64,000 bases of DNA from Robertkochia solimangrovi (GTDB lineage Bacteria > Bacteroidota > Bacteroidia > Flavobacteriales > Flavobacteriaceae), in contig NZ_QKWN01000006.1 in assembly GCF_007279655.1 (NCBI RefSeq), forward strand, positions 264,033 through 328,032, in the 5' to 3' direction. Below are positions 1 to 7,952 of the stretch, in pieces (position 1 is the first letter of the stretch; each line of letters opens with the position of its first letter). Below the pieces are notes generated by a model, which did not search any database, was not told the DNA's origin, and saw only the letters and a program-made list of their open reading frames with translations. The position numbers and the translations under genes were made by a program.

Positions 1-315
1 CCAGTCGAGACTATCATCAACTTCTACCTTTTTCTGCAGCGACACGTTTTCATCTTTGTAATTACTGTGTACCAGCTTCAGATTCGACGCCTGTTTCGAT
101 TTTAATCGGTCCAGGCAATAATTCTTGGTCATGGTCATCGCAAATGCTTCCACATTACGATACTTTTCCATGCTGTTACTATTGGTCCATAATTTCAGGA
201 GAACTTCCTGGGTGGCGTCTTCTGCTTCTTCAGTCGATACCAGTAATCGTTTCGCCATTCGAAATAATTTATCTCTGAAGGGCATTACAATATTTATAAA
301 TTCCGACTGTTGCAT
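1..315 (-). CDS. ECF-type RNA polymerase sigma factor (3' part cut off by window edge)
   Basis: Reading the minus strand from ATG at 315 gives 105 open residues that run off the left edge. Seen: an N-terminal sigma region 2 pattern, with FRDKLFRMAKRLL, then the acidic segment STEEAEDATQEVLLKLWTN, then the region 2.3/2.4-like YRNVEAFAMTMTKNYCLDRL. This order matches extracytoplasmic-function sigma-70 factors, which direct RNA polymerase to a small regulon. Region 4 (the -35-binding helix-turn-helix) lies outside the window. The gene is divergent from the S41 protease at 462. No anti-sigma gene can be seen on this side, so its signal is unknown. A plus-strand open frame over the same bases is a shadow. 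Confidence 0.85.
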   Translation of the reverse strand, partial: MQQSEFINIVMPFRDKLFRMAKRLLVSTEEAEDATQEVLLKLWTNSNSMEKYRNVEAFAMTMTKNYCLDRLKSKQASNLKLVHSNYKDENVSLQKKVEVDDSLDW

Positions 316-461
316 TATTTTTGGTTCGTTATTTGGTCCTTAAATCGGCTCTATAAAAGGAAGACGAGACAAGTCAAAAAATGTTACAAGAAATTTTTAT
401 TCTCAATAAATGTAAGTATTATTGCGTTTACTTCTTTATGGAAGCATTAATCGAAAATATT

Positions 462-2015
462 ATGAAAAACTCCTCAAACTTATTGTTAACCATACTCTTG
501 TCACTATTCATTGTGTCGTGTAGTAAGGATGACGACCCGGGAACCGGAAACGGCGAAGGACAGGGAAATGGAAATGAAGTTGAACTGAACAGCGAGATCA
601 ATGATTTCGTATGGAAAGCGATGAACTTCTGGTATTACTGGCAATCGGATGTTACCGCTCTTGCCGATTCCAAAGATGATGATCAGGATGATTATTATAC
701 CTACCTCAATGGATATTCTGACTCAGAAGACCTTTTTGATGATTTGGTGTATCAGCCCGGAGTGGTCGATGATTTCTCCTGGTATATACCGGACGTTGAA
801 GAACAGCTTAACGAATTCCGCGGAATTTCTTACACCTATGGAATCAACCTGGGCTATTATCTGGTACGTGTATCCAGTGACAGTGATGATGCGGTTGTTT
901 ATGTGACCTATGTTGTTCCCGGTTCTCCGGCAGAAGCAGCTGGAATTACCAGAGGAGACCTGATCTATAGTGTTGATGGTACCGTGCTTACCGTAAACAA
1001 CGTAAATTCAGCGATCGGTCCGTTATATTATAACCCTACTGTGTCCCTGGGAATCGCAAAGATCGAAGATGGTAACTATACGCCACAGGGCGATGACATC
1101 GAGATCAGTGCCGCAGAGATCACTGAGAATCCTGTGTTTTATCATAGTGTCATAGAAAAAGAAGGCAAAAAGATCGGCTATCTGATGTATAATGGCTTCA
1201 GAAGTACTTTCCACAAGGAACTAAATGATGTATTCGGAGAATTTAAATCTGCCGGAGTTGAGGAACTTGTGCTTGACCTTAGATATAACGGTGGTGGATC
1301 TGTTCTAACCTCTGCCTACCTCGCCAGTATGATCAGTGGCAAAATGAGCACAGAATCTGTTTTCGCCAGCCTGAAGTACAACAGTAAAAGAAATGAAGCA
1401 AACGGATATACGTTCCCTTTCTATAATAATGCAGCGGTATTTGATAAAACTACCGGACTTTATACCGGTGAGAGTGTTACCATAAATCGTTTGTCAAACC
1501 TGACAAGACTTTATGTGATCACTACCCGCAGAACTGCTTCTGCAAGTGAAATGATTATTAACGGACTGCGCCCGAGCATGGAAGTGATCACTATTGGAGA
1601 AACCACTGTGGGTAAAAATGAAGGCTCTAATACACTTGTCGATTCTCCTCCGACATCTGCCAGCGATGAAGAGGCTTATCTTGATGTTGACAATCGTAAT
1701 CCAGCTCATGAAGTAGGATTACAACCGATCACCTTCAGAATCTACAACTCCCTTGGTCAAAGCGAATACACCGATGGATTTGAGCCTAAAGAAACCGTTG
1801 TGGAAGCCGATTATGTGAGTGGTCCGTTATTGCCGATTGGTGATCCGGAAGAAGGGCTCCTAAAGGCAGTTCTCGATGATATGTTCGGTATTAGTGCTAA
1901 ATCAGCCTTACAACGACCTGGAACAACCACCAGTAAACTGAGCACCATCAAAGGCAAAAAATTCGATTCTGAAATGTTCGTTCTCCCCGGAGAAATGGAA
2001 TATCTTGAAAAATAA
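462..2015 (+). CDS. S41 family C-terminal-processing-like peptidase lipoprotein
   Basis: Predicted serine protease of the S41 (CtpA/Prc/tricorn-core) family, 518 residues from the ATG at 462. The frame is open upstream to 381, but only the 462 start gives a proper lipoprotein signal (hydrophobic LLLTILLSLFIV then SCS). The Cys is followed by KDDD, resembling the acidic lipoprotein export signal of Bacteroidota surface lipoproteins. In order it has an N-terminal helical region, a PDZ-like segment (VVPGSPAEAAGITRGDLIYSVDG), and the S41 core with LDLRYNGGG. The catalytic Ser (about 360, TASASE) and Lys (about 385, TVGKNEG) are 25 residues apart, as in Prc. The substrate is unknown. A paralogue follows downstream, separated by a terminator. 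Confidence 0.9.
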   Translation: MKNSSNLLLTILLSLFIVSCSKDDDPGTGNGEGQGNGNEVELNSEINDFVWKAMNFWYYWQSDVTALADSKDDDQDDYYTYLNGYSDSEDLFDDLVYQPGVVDDFSWYIPDVEEQLNEFRGISYTYGINLGYYLVRVSSDSDDAVVYVTYVVPGSPAEAAGITRGDLIYSVDGTVLTVNNVNSAIGPLYYNPTVSLGIAKIEDGNYTPQGDDIEISAAEITENPVFYHSVIEKEGKKIGYLMYNGFRSTFHKELNDVFGEFKSAGVEELVLDLRYNGGGSVLTSAYLASMISGKMSTESVFASLKYNSKRNEANGYTFPFYNNAAVFDKTTGLYTGESVTINRLSNLTRLYVITTRRTASASEMIINGLRPSMEVITIGETTVGKNEGSNTLVDSPPTSASDEEAYLDVDNRNPAHEVGLQPITFRIYNSLGQSEYTDGFEPKETVVEADYVSGPLLPIGDPEEGLLKAVLDDMFGISAKSALQRPGTTTSKLSTIKGKKFDSEMFVLPGEMEYLEK

Positions 2016-2030
2016 GTGATACAGACTCAT

Positions 2031-2059
2031 AAAAAAAACGCTCCCAGAGCGTTTTTTTT
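2031..2059 (+). terminator. Rho-independent terminator between the two S41 genes
   Basis: An A-run, then stem CGCTC, loop CCA, stem GAGCG, then eight T. The A/T flanks extend the stem. It lies 15 nt after the first S41 stop codon and 16 nt before the second S41 start. Confidence 0.75.
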
Positions 2060-2074
2060 ATACCTTAACCTAAG

Positions 2075-3493
2075 ATGAAAGAACTTAGATCAATCCTCCC
2101 CTTTTGCCTACTATTTCTCACCCTTGCAGGGTGTGATGACCTCGACGACAAAATATATACTCCGGATAATACTCTGGAAGTTCAGGACTTCATCTGGAAA
2201 GGACTAAACCATTATTATTACTGGCAGGAAAGTGTTGGAGATCTTAGTGATAACAGATTCCCCTCTAATGAAGCTTATACTGATTTTCTGGAGAACTATA
2301 CCGATCCGGAAGCGCTCTTTGACCATTTATTATCCGATGAAGATCGTTTTAGCTACATCACCAGTGATTATCGAGAACTTCAGAATTCTCAGGCCGGAAC
2401 CGATCTTTCCAGCGGTATGGAATTCGGACTGGTTCGTGTCTCGGGCACTGATGATGTTCTGGGATATGTACGATACATCATTCCCGGTTCCAATGCCGCC
2501 TCCAAACCTGTTAAACGAGGTGACCTTTTTAACAGCATTAATGGAATTCATTTAACCATTGATAATTATTATGATCTGTTATATAATGATGCTATATCCT
2601 TTACTATTGGAAAGGCGACCTTAGATAATTCAGGTACAGTAATCGACACCGGGGAAACGGTGGAACTGTTAAAATTACAGCTTACTGAAAATCCTGTTTT
2701 AATCGCTAAGGTTTTACAGGCAGGAGACCTTTCGGTGGGTTATCTGATGTATAATCGATTCACCAGAACTTTCGAAAATGAACTGAATCAGGCATTTGGG
2801 GATCTGGCACGTGAAAATATTCAGGAGTTGATCATCGATCTAAGATATAACCCTGGCGGATCGATCAGTACCGCAACGCTGCTTGCGAGTCTGATTACCG
2901 GACAATTCAATGGCAAGTTATTTACCAGATTGGTATATAACAGCAAAGTGCAGCAAGAGATCAGTTCCGGCAACAGTGAATATCATTTATCTGACCGGAT
3001 CGACGGAATTTCACTGAATCAACTCAGTCTGAACCGGGTCTATATCATAACCAGTTCCCGAACCGCATCAGCCAGTGAACTGATAATTAATGGTCTTAAC
3101 CCGTATATCGATATTATAAAAGTAGGTGATGTAACAACTGGTAAGAACGAAGCCTCGATAACCCTTTACGATTCTCCGAGTTTTGGTTTTGATGATCCAG
3201 GTTTAAATCCGAATCATACCTGGGCAATGCAACCCTTGGTTTCACGGAATCAGAATGCCGATGGTTTCTCTGACTATACGGATGGATTTCAACCCGACTA
3301 CCTCCTGAAAGAAAACCTCCGGGATCTGGGGATACTTGGAGAAACGGATGAACCCTTACTGGCCAGAACACTGGAATTGATCACTTCTGTTTCTTCCAAA
3401 ATCACCACTAAATATCCACCGTATCCCGCCGATCCTATCGATGGCTCTGAGAATAAGGGTCCGGCATCCGGAAATATGCTTGACGACCAATAA
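2075..3493 (+). CDS. S41 family peptidase lipoprotein (paralogue of upstream gene)
   Basis: A 472-residue S41 serine protease closely similar in layout to the preceding gene: lipoprotein signal (FCLLFLTLAGC), the same motif around FIWKGLNHYYYWQESV, a PDZ-like segment (IIPGSNAASKPVKRGDLFNSING), and the S41 core with IDLRYNPGG. The catalytic Ser is in TASASELIINGLNP and the Lys in TTGKNEAS, again 25 residues apart. The residues after Cys (DDLDD) are acidic, so surface display is plausible. It starts just after the upstream terminator, so it may need read-through or its own weak promoter. The pair looks like a tandem duplication followed by divergence. Substrate unknown. Confidence 0.9.
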   Translation: MKELRSILPFCLLFLTLAGCDDLDDKIYTPDNTLEVQDFIWKGLNHYYYWQESVGDLSDNRFPSNEAYTDFLENYTDPEALFDHLLSDEDRFSYITSDYRELQNSQAGTDLSSGMEFGLVRVSGTDDVLGYVRYIIPGSNAASKPVKRGDLFNSINGIHLTIDNYYDLLYNDAISFTIGKATLDNSGTVIDTGETVELLKLQLTENPVLIAKVLQAGDLSVGYLMYNRFTRTFENELNQAFGDLARENIQELIIDLRYNPGGSISTATLLASLITGQFNGKLFTRLVYNSKVQQEISSGNSEYHLSDRIDGISLNQLSLNRVYIITSSRTASASELIINGLNPYIDIIKVGDVTTGKNEASITLYDSPSFGFDDPGLNPNHTWAMQPLVSRNQNADGFSDYTDGFQPDYLLKENLRDLGILGETDEPLLARTLELITSVSSKITTKYPPYPADPIDGSENKGPASGNMLDDQ

Positions 3494-3530
3494 AAAAGGC
3501 CGGTTGCGCATTTGCAGACCGGCCCTTTTA
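3494..3530. terminator. Bidirectional terminator between convergent genes
   Basis: A perfect 7-bp stem GGCCGGT/ACCGGCC (3498-3504 with 3518-3524) is flanked by A-rich and T-rich runs on both sides. It sits between the S41 stop (3493) and the minus-strand beta-propeller stop (3546), so it can serve both transcripts. Confidence 0.8.
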
Positions 3531-3545
3531 CCATTGCTTCCAGAA

Positions 3546-4601
3546 TTAATCGTTGAAATAAACTCCACCAGGAATGATTCCAGCGGTAAAAGTTTGTACT
3601 TGATTAAAGTTCGTAATATCAAAGATGATCACAGATCCGCGACTTGCATAATCTCCCGCATCGGTTCCAAACAAATATCCGTCATGTGCGGTCAACGAAT
3701 AGAATGACCCCTCGAATGCAGCCGTATCAGGTAAAGCTTGCGTTGAGACCGTAGTTTGATAAACGCCCCCATTAAGCGTATAGAACATATTACTTCCCGC
3801 TGCTGTCAGATTAGAAGGGTGATCTGTTACTCCGAAAGCCAAATTAAGAGTCACCTCATTCGTGGTCATATCTATTTTCACCAGTTCTCCGGCAGTTTCT
3901 TCATCAGCATAAGAAGGTTTTCCTCCACATAGTACCCATAACGTATTTCCGGAAATGACCATGCTATTAGGACTGTAGGCTACGGTAATGGTTTTTACCA
4001 CCGTTTCATCTGTAGGATCGATCACCGAAATCAGGTTATTCTGACCGTATCCACCCTGATGAGCCACATAGATATAAGTCCCGTTATAAAGAATTTTTTC
4101 AGGTCCGAAATCAACAGGAATTTCTCCGGTAACAGTCTTTGAGTCCAGATCGATAACCGACACAAAATCATCATCATTATCATAAGGGTCTCCCCAGTTG
4201 GTTACAAATCCTTTGTCATTAGTTCCTGCGAAGGCTCTTGGCTGTAATTGACCTTCCTCAATCGTTGCTGTATTTTCCAAGGTATAACGATCTGCAACGA
4301 CAATTCGGTTTGAATTGTTCACAACCACATATGCATCATCACCGGCAAAACCAAGTGATTGTACTATATTTCCAAGTTCTTCATCGTTTACTCCCTGATA
4401 CACCTCATTCTCGATCTGTGAAAGATCCTGAGGAATGAAGCTGAGTGTTCCAGTACCGTTATTGAACGGACCTTCATTGGTTATCAGTATACCATTCGCA
4501 TAATCACCTGTGATGATTTCTGTAGTATCATCATCATTACTACAGGAAACTAAAAACAGGACACCCAGTAAAGCAAAACCGAATCTTTTAAATTGTTTCA
4601 T
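3546..4601 (-). CDS. YncE/DUF5074-like beta-propeller lipoprotein, candidate BtuG-type B12-binding surface protein
   Basis: A 351-residue lipoprotein: signal LLGVLFLVSCS, Cys followed by SNDDD (surface export-like). The rest is repetitive beta-propeller sequence of the YncE/DUF5074 type, with repeated units such as ILYNGTYIYVAHQGG, SVIDPTDETVVKTI and NSMVISGNTLWVLCGG. Its start is 2 nt downstream of the btuB stop, so the two are almost certainly cotranscribed behind the cobalamin riboswitch. In gut Bacteroides, BtuG is a surface beta-propeller lipoprotein that binds B12 tightly and docks on BtuB. Position, fold and riboswitch control support the same role here. The assignment is inference: no ligand-contact residues were checked, and YncE-like propellers also accompany other TonB receptors. 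Confidence 0.75.
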   Translation of the reverse strand: MKQFKRFGFALLGVLFLVSCSNDDDTTEIITGDYANGILITNEGPFNNGTGTLSFIPQDLSQIENEVYQGVNDEELGNIVQSLGFAGDDAYVVVNNSNRIVVADRYTLENTATIEEGQLQPRAFAGTNDKGFVTNWGDPYDNDDDFVSVIDLDSKTVTGEIPVDFGPEKILYNGTYIYVAHQGGYGQNNLISVIDPTDETVVKTITVAYSPNSMVISGNTLWVLCGGKPSYADEETAGELVKIDMTTNEVTLNLAFGVTDHPSNLTAAGSNMFYTLNGGVYQTTVSTQALPDTAAFEGSFYSLTAHDGYLFGTDAGDYASRGSVIIFDITNFNQVQTFTAGIIPGGVYFND

Positions 4602-4603
4602 TA

Positions 4604-6439
4604 TTAATTTATATTATAGGTTAATTGAAATTGAAAGTTTCTTCCCGGCATCGGTCTGTAGGCCACATTTTCATAATACTTATCAAAAATGTTAGCGATT
4701 CGGAGTCCAAGGGTTAATCCATGATCTCTTTGAAAGAACCGGTAATTGATTCCCAGATTAGCAACCATATAGGCATCTACAGTATCCGAATTATCTGTGG
4801 TAGTATAGACTTCGCCGTTCATCAGAAACTGATAATAGGCATTCCATCTTCTGAAACTATAATCCGCTAATCCGGTGATCTTATGATAAGGCACATAGAT
4901 CAGTTGTTTATCGGTATTATTATCAATGGCTTTGGTATAGGCATAAGATGCATTAAAATGCAACTGATGCTCTCCAATCGAAATTTTATATTTACCCCTT
5001 AATTCAAGACCATAATTGGTTGCAGAGGCTACATTAACGGGCACCCATTGACCACTCGTATCCGGTTGCCATTTGATCATATCCTTTGCTTTGATATAAA
5101 ATAGATTTACGGTAAAACGGAATGGATGAAAATTCAAAATGTTACCGAGTTCATACTGCATGGAATGTTCAGGTTCCAGATCTTCATTTCCTCCGGTATC
5201 CCAGAAAAGATCATTAAAGGTGGGTACTCTGTAATTCCGTGAGATGTTTGCCTTGATGGAATATTCCGGCAACACCCGATAGATCGTATAGGCTGAAAAA
5301 ACCATTGGATTATCGAATTCATTTAAAAATTCCTGCCTTAGGTTTATCCCATACTTCCAGTGTTCACTCAGTGTGTGATCCGCCATTAATCCTACGGCAA
5401 GTGTATTACGGTTGTTATCCCCAATATTACTGCCATCTGCTGAAACGGAAGTATAGTTGAGAAGGAGACTCGTCTTGATCCTGCTGGAAATATGATAGTC
5501 TAAATTATAATCTGCAATGGCCGAATGTTGTCTTCCGAACGTATACCGATCTGATTCATGGTCTGCATAATACTCATATCTTTCAAACAGATATGCAATT
5601 CTAAGCTCCGACTCATAAGATCTTCCTGTATTAGTCCATTTAAGCATAGACCTAATATTTTTATCTGCGTATTTATCACTTGCAGGTGCGGTAAGAGTTC
5701 CTGAGAAATTGCGATCACTATCACCGAACATGCCAAAAAAACCTAAGGTATTTTTATCATCGAGTTTGTACCCGGTATTCAGACTTAGATTTAAGTGCTC
5801 AAACGCTCCGTTCCTGTTACGGATCCCGGTACCCGGATATTCATAATCATTATCGGATGTGATGCGGTCAATACCGGCATCCAGATAAGAATTCTTACCA
5901 GAAAGTTGTGACCTTAAATTATAGCTTAATGTATTGAACGACCCGTAACGCACCTGATAGCGATGACTGTCATCTTCATCAAATGCTATTCTGTTTTCGA
6001 GATGAACACTTCCACCTACCGCACCACTCCCATATTGCACACTCCCTCCACCACTGCGTATGGTCACTGCATCATAAGCGTTTGTCATAACGGTATTAAA
6101 GTCAACCTGGCCATTGATCGGAGAATTGATATTGATCCCGTTCCATATCACTGCAGTCTGAGCTGCATTCGTACCCCGAAAAGAAGGCGAAGAAACCATT
6201 CCATATCCATTTTCTTTGAAATATATAAGCGAATTAAAAGTGAGCAGGTCGGTTAAAGTGGCTGTATTTCTTTGTAGAACAGAATCCTTTAAGGTCTCTG
6301 TTTTTAAATTCTGAGAGAACTTATACAATCTGGAATCGGATACTACAACCTCTCCCAGATCATAGATCGTATCCTGCTGTGCCTGAACACTGGCAACTAC
6401 CGCAAGCATTAAAAATAGAATATATCCGAATCGCTTCAT
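4604..6439 (-). CDS. btuB: TonB-dependent outer-membrane receptor, BtuB-like (cobalamin)
   Basis: A 611-residue outer-membrane receptor. The start is set at 6439 (MKRFGYILFLMLAVVASVQAQ, a clear Sec signal). The frame stays open to 6622, but that extension is riboswitch sequence, not protein. Next come a TonB box-like segment (DLGEVVVSDSRL), a plug domain (NGYGMVSSPSFRGTNAAQTAVIWNG, SGGGSVQYGSGAVGGSVHL) and a long beta-barrel ending in the aromatic strand NFQFQLTYNIN. It is short for a SusC protein and fits the size of vitamin-type receptors. The cobalamin riboswitch directly upstream specifies the likely substrate. It is followed after 2 nt by the BtuG-like lipoprotein, and BtuFCD-like genes run divergently. 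Confidence 0.9.
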   Translation of the reverse strand: MKRFGYILFLMLAVVASVQAQQDTIYDLGEVVVSDSRLYKFSQNLKTETLKDSVLQRNTATLTDLLTFNSLIYFKENGYGMVSSPSFRGTNAAQTAVIWNGININSPINGQVDFNTVMTNAYDAVTIRSGGGSVQYGSGAVGGSVHLENRIAFDEDDSHRYQVRYGSFNTLSYNLRSQLSGKNSYLDAGIDRITSDNDYEYPGTGIRNRNGAFEHLNLSLNTGYKLDDKNTLGFFGMFGDSDRNFSGTLTAPASDKYADKNIRSMLKWTNTGRSYESELRIAYLFERYEYYADHESDRYTFGRQHSAIADYNLDYHISSRIKTSLLLNYTSVSADGSNIGDNNRNTLAVGLMADHTLSEHWKYGINLRQEFLNEFDNPMVFSAYTIYRVLPEYSIKANISRNYRVPTFNDLFWDTGGNEDLEPEHSMQYELGNILNFHPFRFTVNLFYIKAKDMIKWQPDTSGQWVPVNVASATNYGLELRGKYKISIGEHQLHFNASYAYTKAIDNNTDKQLIYVPYHKITGLADYSFRRWNAYYQFLMNGEVYTTTDNSDTVDAYMVANLGINYRFFQRDHGLTLGLRIANIFDKYYENVAYRPMPGRNFQFQLTYNIN

Positions 6440-6445
6440 AGGGTA

Positions 6446-6462
6446 ACCTTTATCCCGAAGGT
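6446..6462 (-). promoter_or_regulatory. Expression-platform hairpin covering the btuB ribosome-binding site
   Basis: On the minus strand ACCTT (6462-6458) can pair with AAGGT (6450-6446) across a 7-nt loop, CGGGATA. The 3' arm contains AAGG, a good Shine-Dalgarno match 7 nt before the btuB ATG. This suggests translational control: the helix would block ribosome access when B12 is bound. Pairing of the loop with the aptamer is expected for this riboswitch class but was not worked out. Confidence 0.55.
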
Positions 6463-6485
6463 ATTTTCTTGTTGTATTATCTTTC

Positions 6486-6677
6486 CGGCAGGTCTCCTGG
6501 CTTGCATCTTTATCACTTCCTTCCCGTCTTTCAACAGTGGAAACCGAAGTGTGATAAGTACCGTAAATACGGCTGAGCTTACAGTTGCGGGAACAGCTCC
6601 GGAATCTCCTTCCAAGGATCACCGGATTCCCTTTTAATCCGATTCTGATGGTTCAGAACCGAAACCGAAATCTGCCG
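6486..6677 (-). ncRNA. Cobalamin (AdoCbl-type) riboswitch upstream of btuB
   Basis: Read on the minus strand, the leader contains the known conserved blocks in order: GGGAATCCGGTG, then GTTCCCGCAACTGTAA, then CCACTG, and the B12 box AAGCCAGGAGACCTGCC ending near 6487. Closing-stem partners CGGCAG (6677-6672) and CTGCCG (6491-6486) pair perfectly, which gives the limits used here. The 5' limit is uncertain because a promoter-like element abuts it. The family represses btuB and other B12 genes when cobalamin is plentiful. It controls the btuB/BtuG-like operon; no copy precedes the divergent btuF. Confidence 0.95.
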
Positions 6678-6685
6678 CAAAAATA
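6678..6685 (-). promoter_or_regulatory. Possible -7 element for the btuB transcript
   Basis: The minus strand reads TATTTTTG, a match to the Bacteroidota TAnnTTTG element, with TTTG (6713-6710) 24 nt upstream. The spacing is longer than usual, and the predicted start would fall inside the aptamer's closing stem, so the real promoter may lie further upstream. Confidence 0.35.
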
Positions 6686-6726
6686 GTTATTTTGTTTAAC
6701 TTTTCTCGCCAAAGGGTAAATAATAT

Positions 6727-6734
6727 TAACTTTG
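6727..6734 (+). promoter_or_regulatory. Probable -7 promoter element of the btuF-btuC-btuD operon
   Basis: TAACTTTG fits TAnnTTTG exactly, 65 nt before the btuF ATG. No convincing -33 TTTG is placed 19 nt upstream. The short leader that would result holds no riboswitch. Confidence 0.5.
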
Positions 6735-6798
6735 TCGATATCTATTTCGATCGGTGATCCGGCCTTCGGTTATCCCTTCCATCAATCTAAAACCATCT

Positions 6799-7950
6799 AT
6801 GAAAAGAGGTATTTCACTAATTATCATACTATTACTATATTCCTGTAAACAGAATCCGGATACGGATACTACTCCTACAAATACTTCTGAAATCGGTCTG
6901 GAAAATACGATTACATATGCCAACGGATTTCGAATCCGACATGTTGAAGGATACACCGAGGTAGATGTTCTCAAACCATGGACCAACAGTGAACAGGAAT
7001 TTCACTATGTTTTTATTCCGGATAGTATCCAGTCTCAGGTTTTGATTGATTCGTCAGCTTATGATGCGATCGTTACCACCCCTGTAAAAAGTATTGTGGT
7101 AACCTCAACCACACATATCCCTGTATTGGAAGCGCTGGGCGTTGAGAATTTACTGCAAGGTTTTCCAGACACCCGATACATTTCCTCTCCAAAAACGGCT
7201 ACCCTTGTCAAAGAAGGGGTTATTACAGAATTAGGGATCAATGAGGCGATCAATACAGAAGTTCTGGTAGCTTTGGATCCGGATGTAGTTGTTGGGTTTT
7301 CGATCAACAATCAGAACCGAACCTACGACAAGATCGCTCATGCGGGTATTCCCGTAGTTTATAATGGCGATTGGGTGGAAGAACATCCACTTGGTAAAGC
7401 TGAATGGATACGATTCTTTGGAGTAATTTTTGAAAAGGAAGCGCTTGCAGACAGCCTTTTCAATTCGATCACCGAGAACTATAACGCAGCGGTAAAATTA
7501 GCCACCCTTGCTCATGAGACCCCCACGGTAATGAGCGGTGCCATGTTTAAGGATATTTGGTATTTACCGGCCGGAAAGAGTTGGGCCGCCCAATTTTTCA
7601 AAGATGCCAATGCCGATTATCTATGGGCAGAGACCGCTGGAAGCGGAAGTCTTTCGCTGAATTTCGAAAGTGTTCTTGCCACCGGTAGAAATGCCGATTA
7701 TTGGATAGGTACTGCAGGCTTTACGTCGTATGCCGATCTCGATGGGATGAACAATCATTACAAAGAATTCGATGCGTATAAAAATCGCCGAACTTTTACC
7801 TTTAGCAAAGTTAAAGGTGAAGGCGGTGGCGTACTGTATTACGAACTGGCACCGAATCGACCGGATCTGGTTTTAAAGGATCTGATTCGTGTACTGCATC
7901 CTGATCTTCTCGAAGCCTATGAGCCCGTATTCATTAAACCACTCGACTAA
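6799..7950 (+). CDS. btuF: ABC transporter substrate-binding lipoprotein, BtuF/FecB-like
   Basis: A 383-residue periplasmic binding lipoprotein (helical-backbone metal-receptor class). The start is placed at 6799 (MKRGISLIIILLLYSCKQN) because it gives the lipoprotein signal; the frame is open to 6754. Seen: the typical first-lobe sequence SIVVTSTTHIPVLEALGVENLLQGFPDTRYI, then LVALDPDVVVGF, then a second lobe ending WYLPAGKSWAAQFFKDANADYLW. It overlaps no neighbour and is followed after 2 nt by a BtuC-like permease. The family binds cobalamin, haem or ferric siderophores. B12 is inferred from the divergent riboswitch-btuB unit. Confidence 0.8.
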   Translation: MKRGISLIIILLLYSCKQNPDTDTTPTNTSEIGLENTITYANGFRIRHVEGYTEVDVLKPWTNSEQEFHYVFIPDSIQSQVLIDSSAYDAIVTTPVKSIVVTSTTHIPVLEALGVENLLQGFPDTRYISSPKTATLVKEGVITELGINEAINTEVLVALDPDVVVGFSINNQNRTYDKIAHAGIPVVYNGDWVEEHPLGKAEWIRFFGVIFEKEALADSLFNSITENYNAAVKLATLAHETPTVMSGAMFKDIWYLPAGKSWAAQFFKDANADYLWAETAGSGSLSLNFESVLATGRNADYWIGTAGFTSYADLDGMNNHYKEFDAYKNRRTFTFSKVKGEGGGVLYYELAPNRPDLVLKDLIRVLHPDLLEAYEPVFIKPLD

Positions 7951-7952
7951 AC

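Noticed and set aside
125-343. Open plus-strand frame over the left edge
   Set aside because: It is antisense to the ECF sigma factor, whose minus-strand translation shows clear region 2 motifs.
6440-6622. Possible 61-residue N-terminal extension of BtuB
   Set aside because: The bases are the cobalamin riboswitch and its expression platform; the signal peptide starts at 6439.
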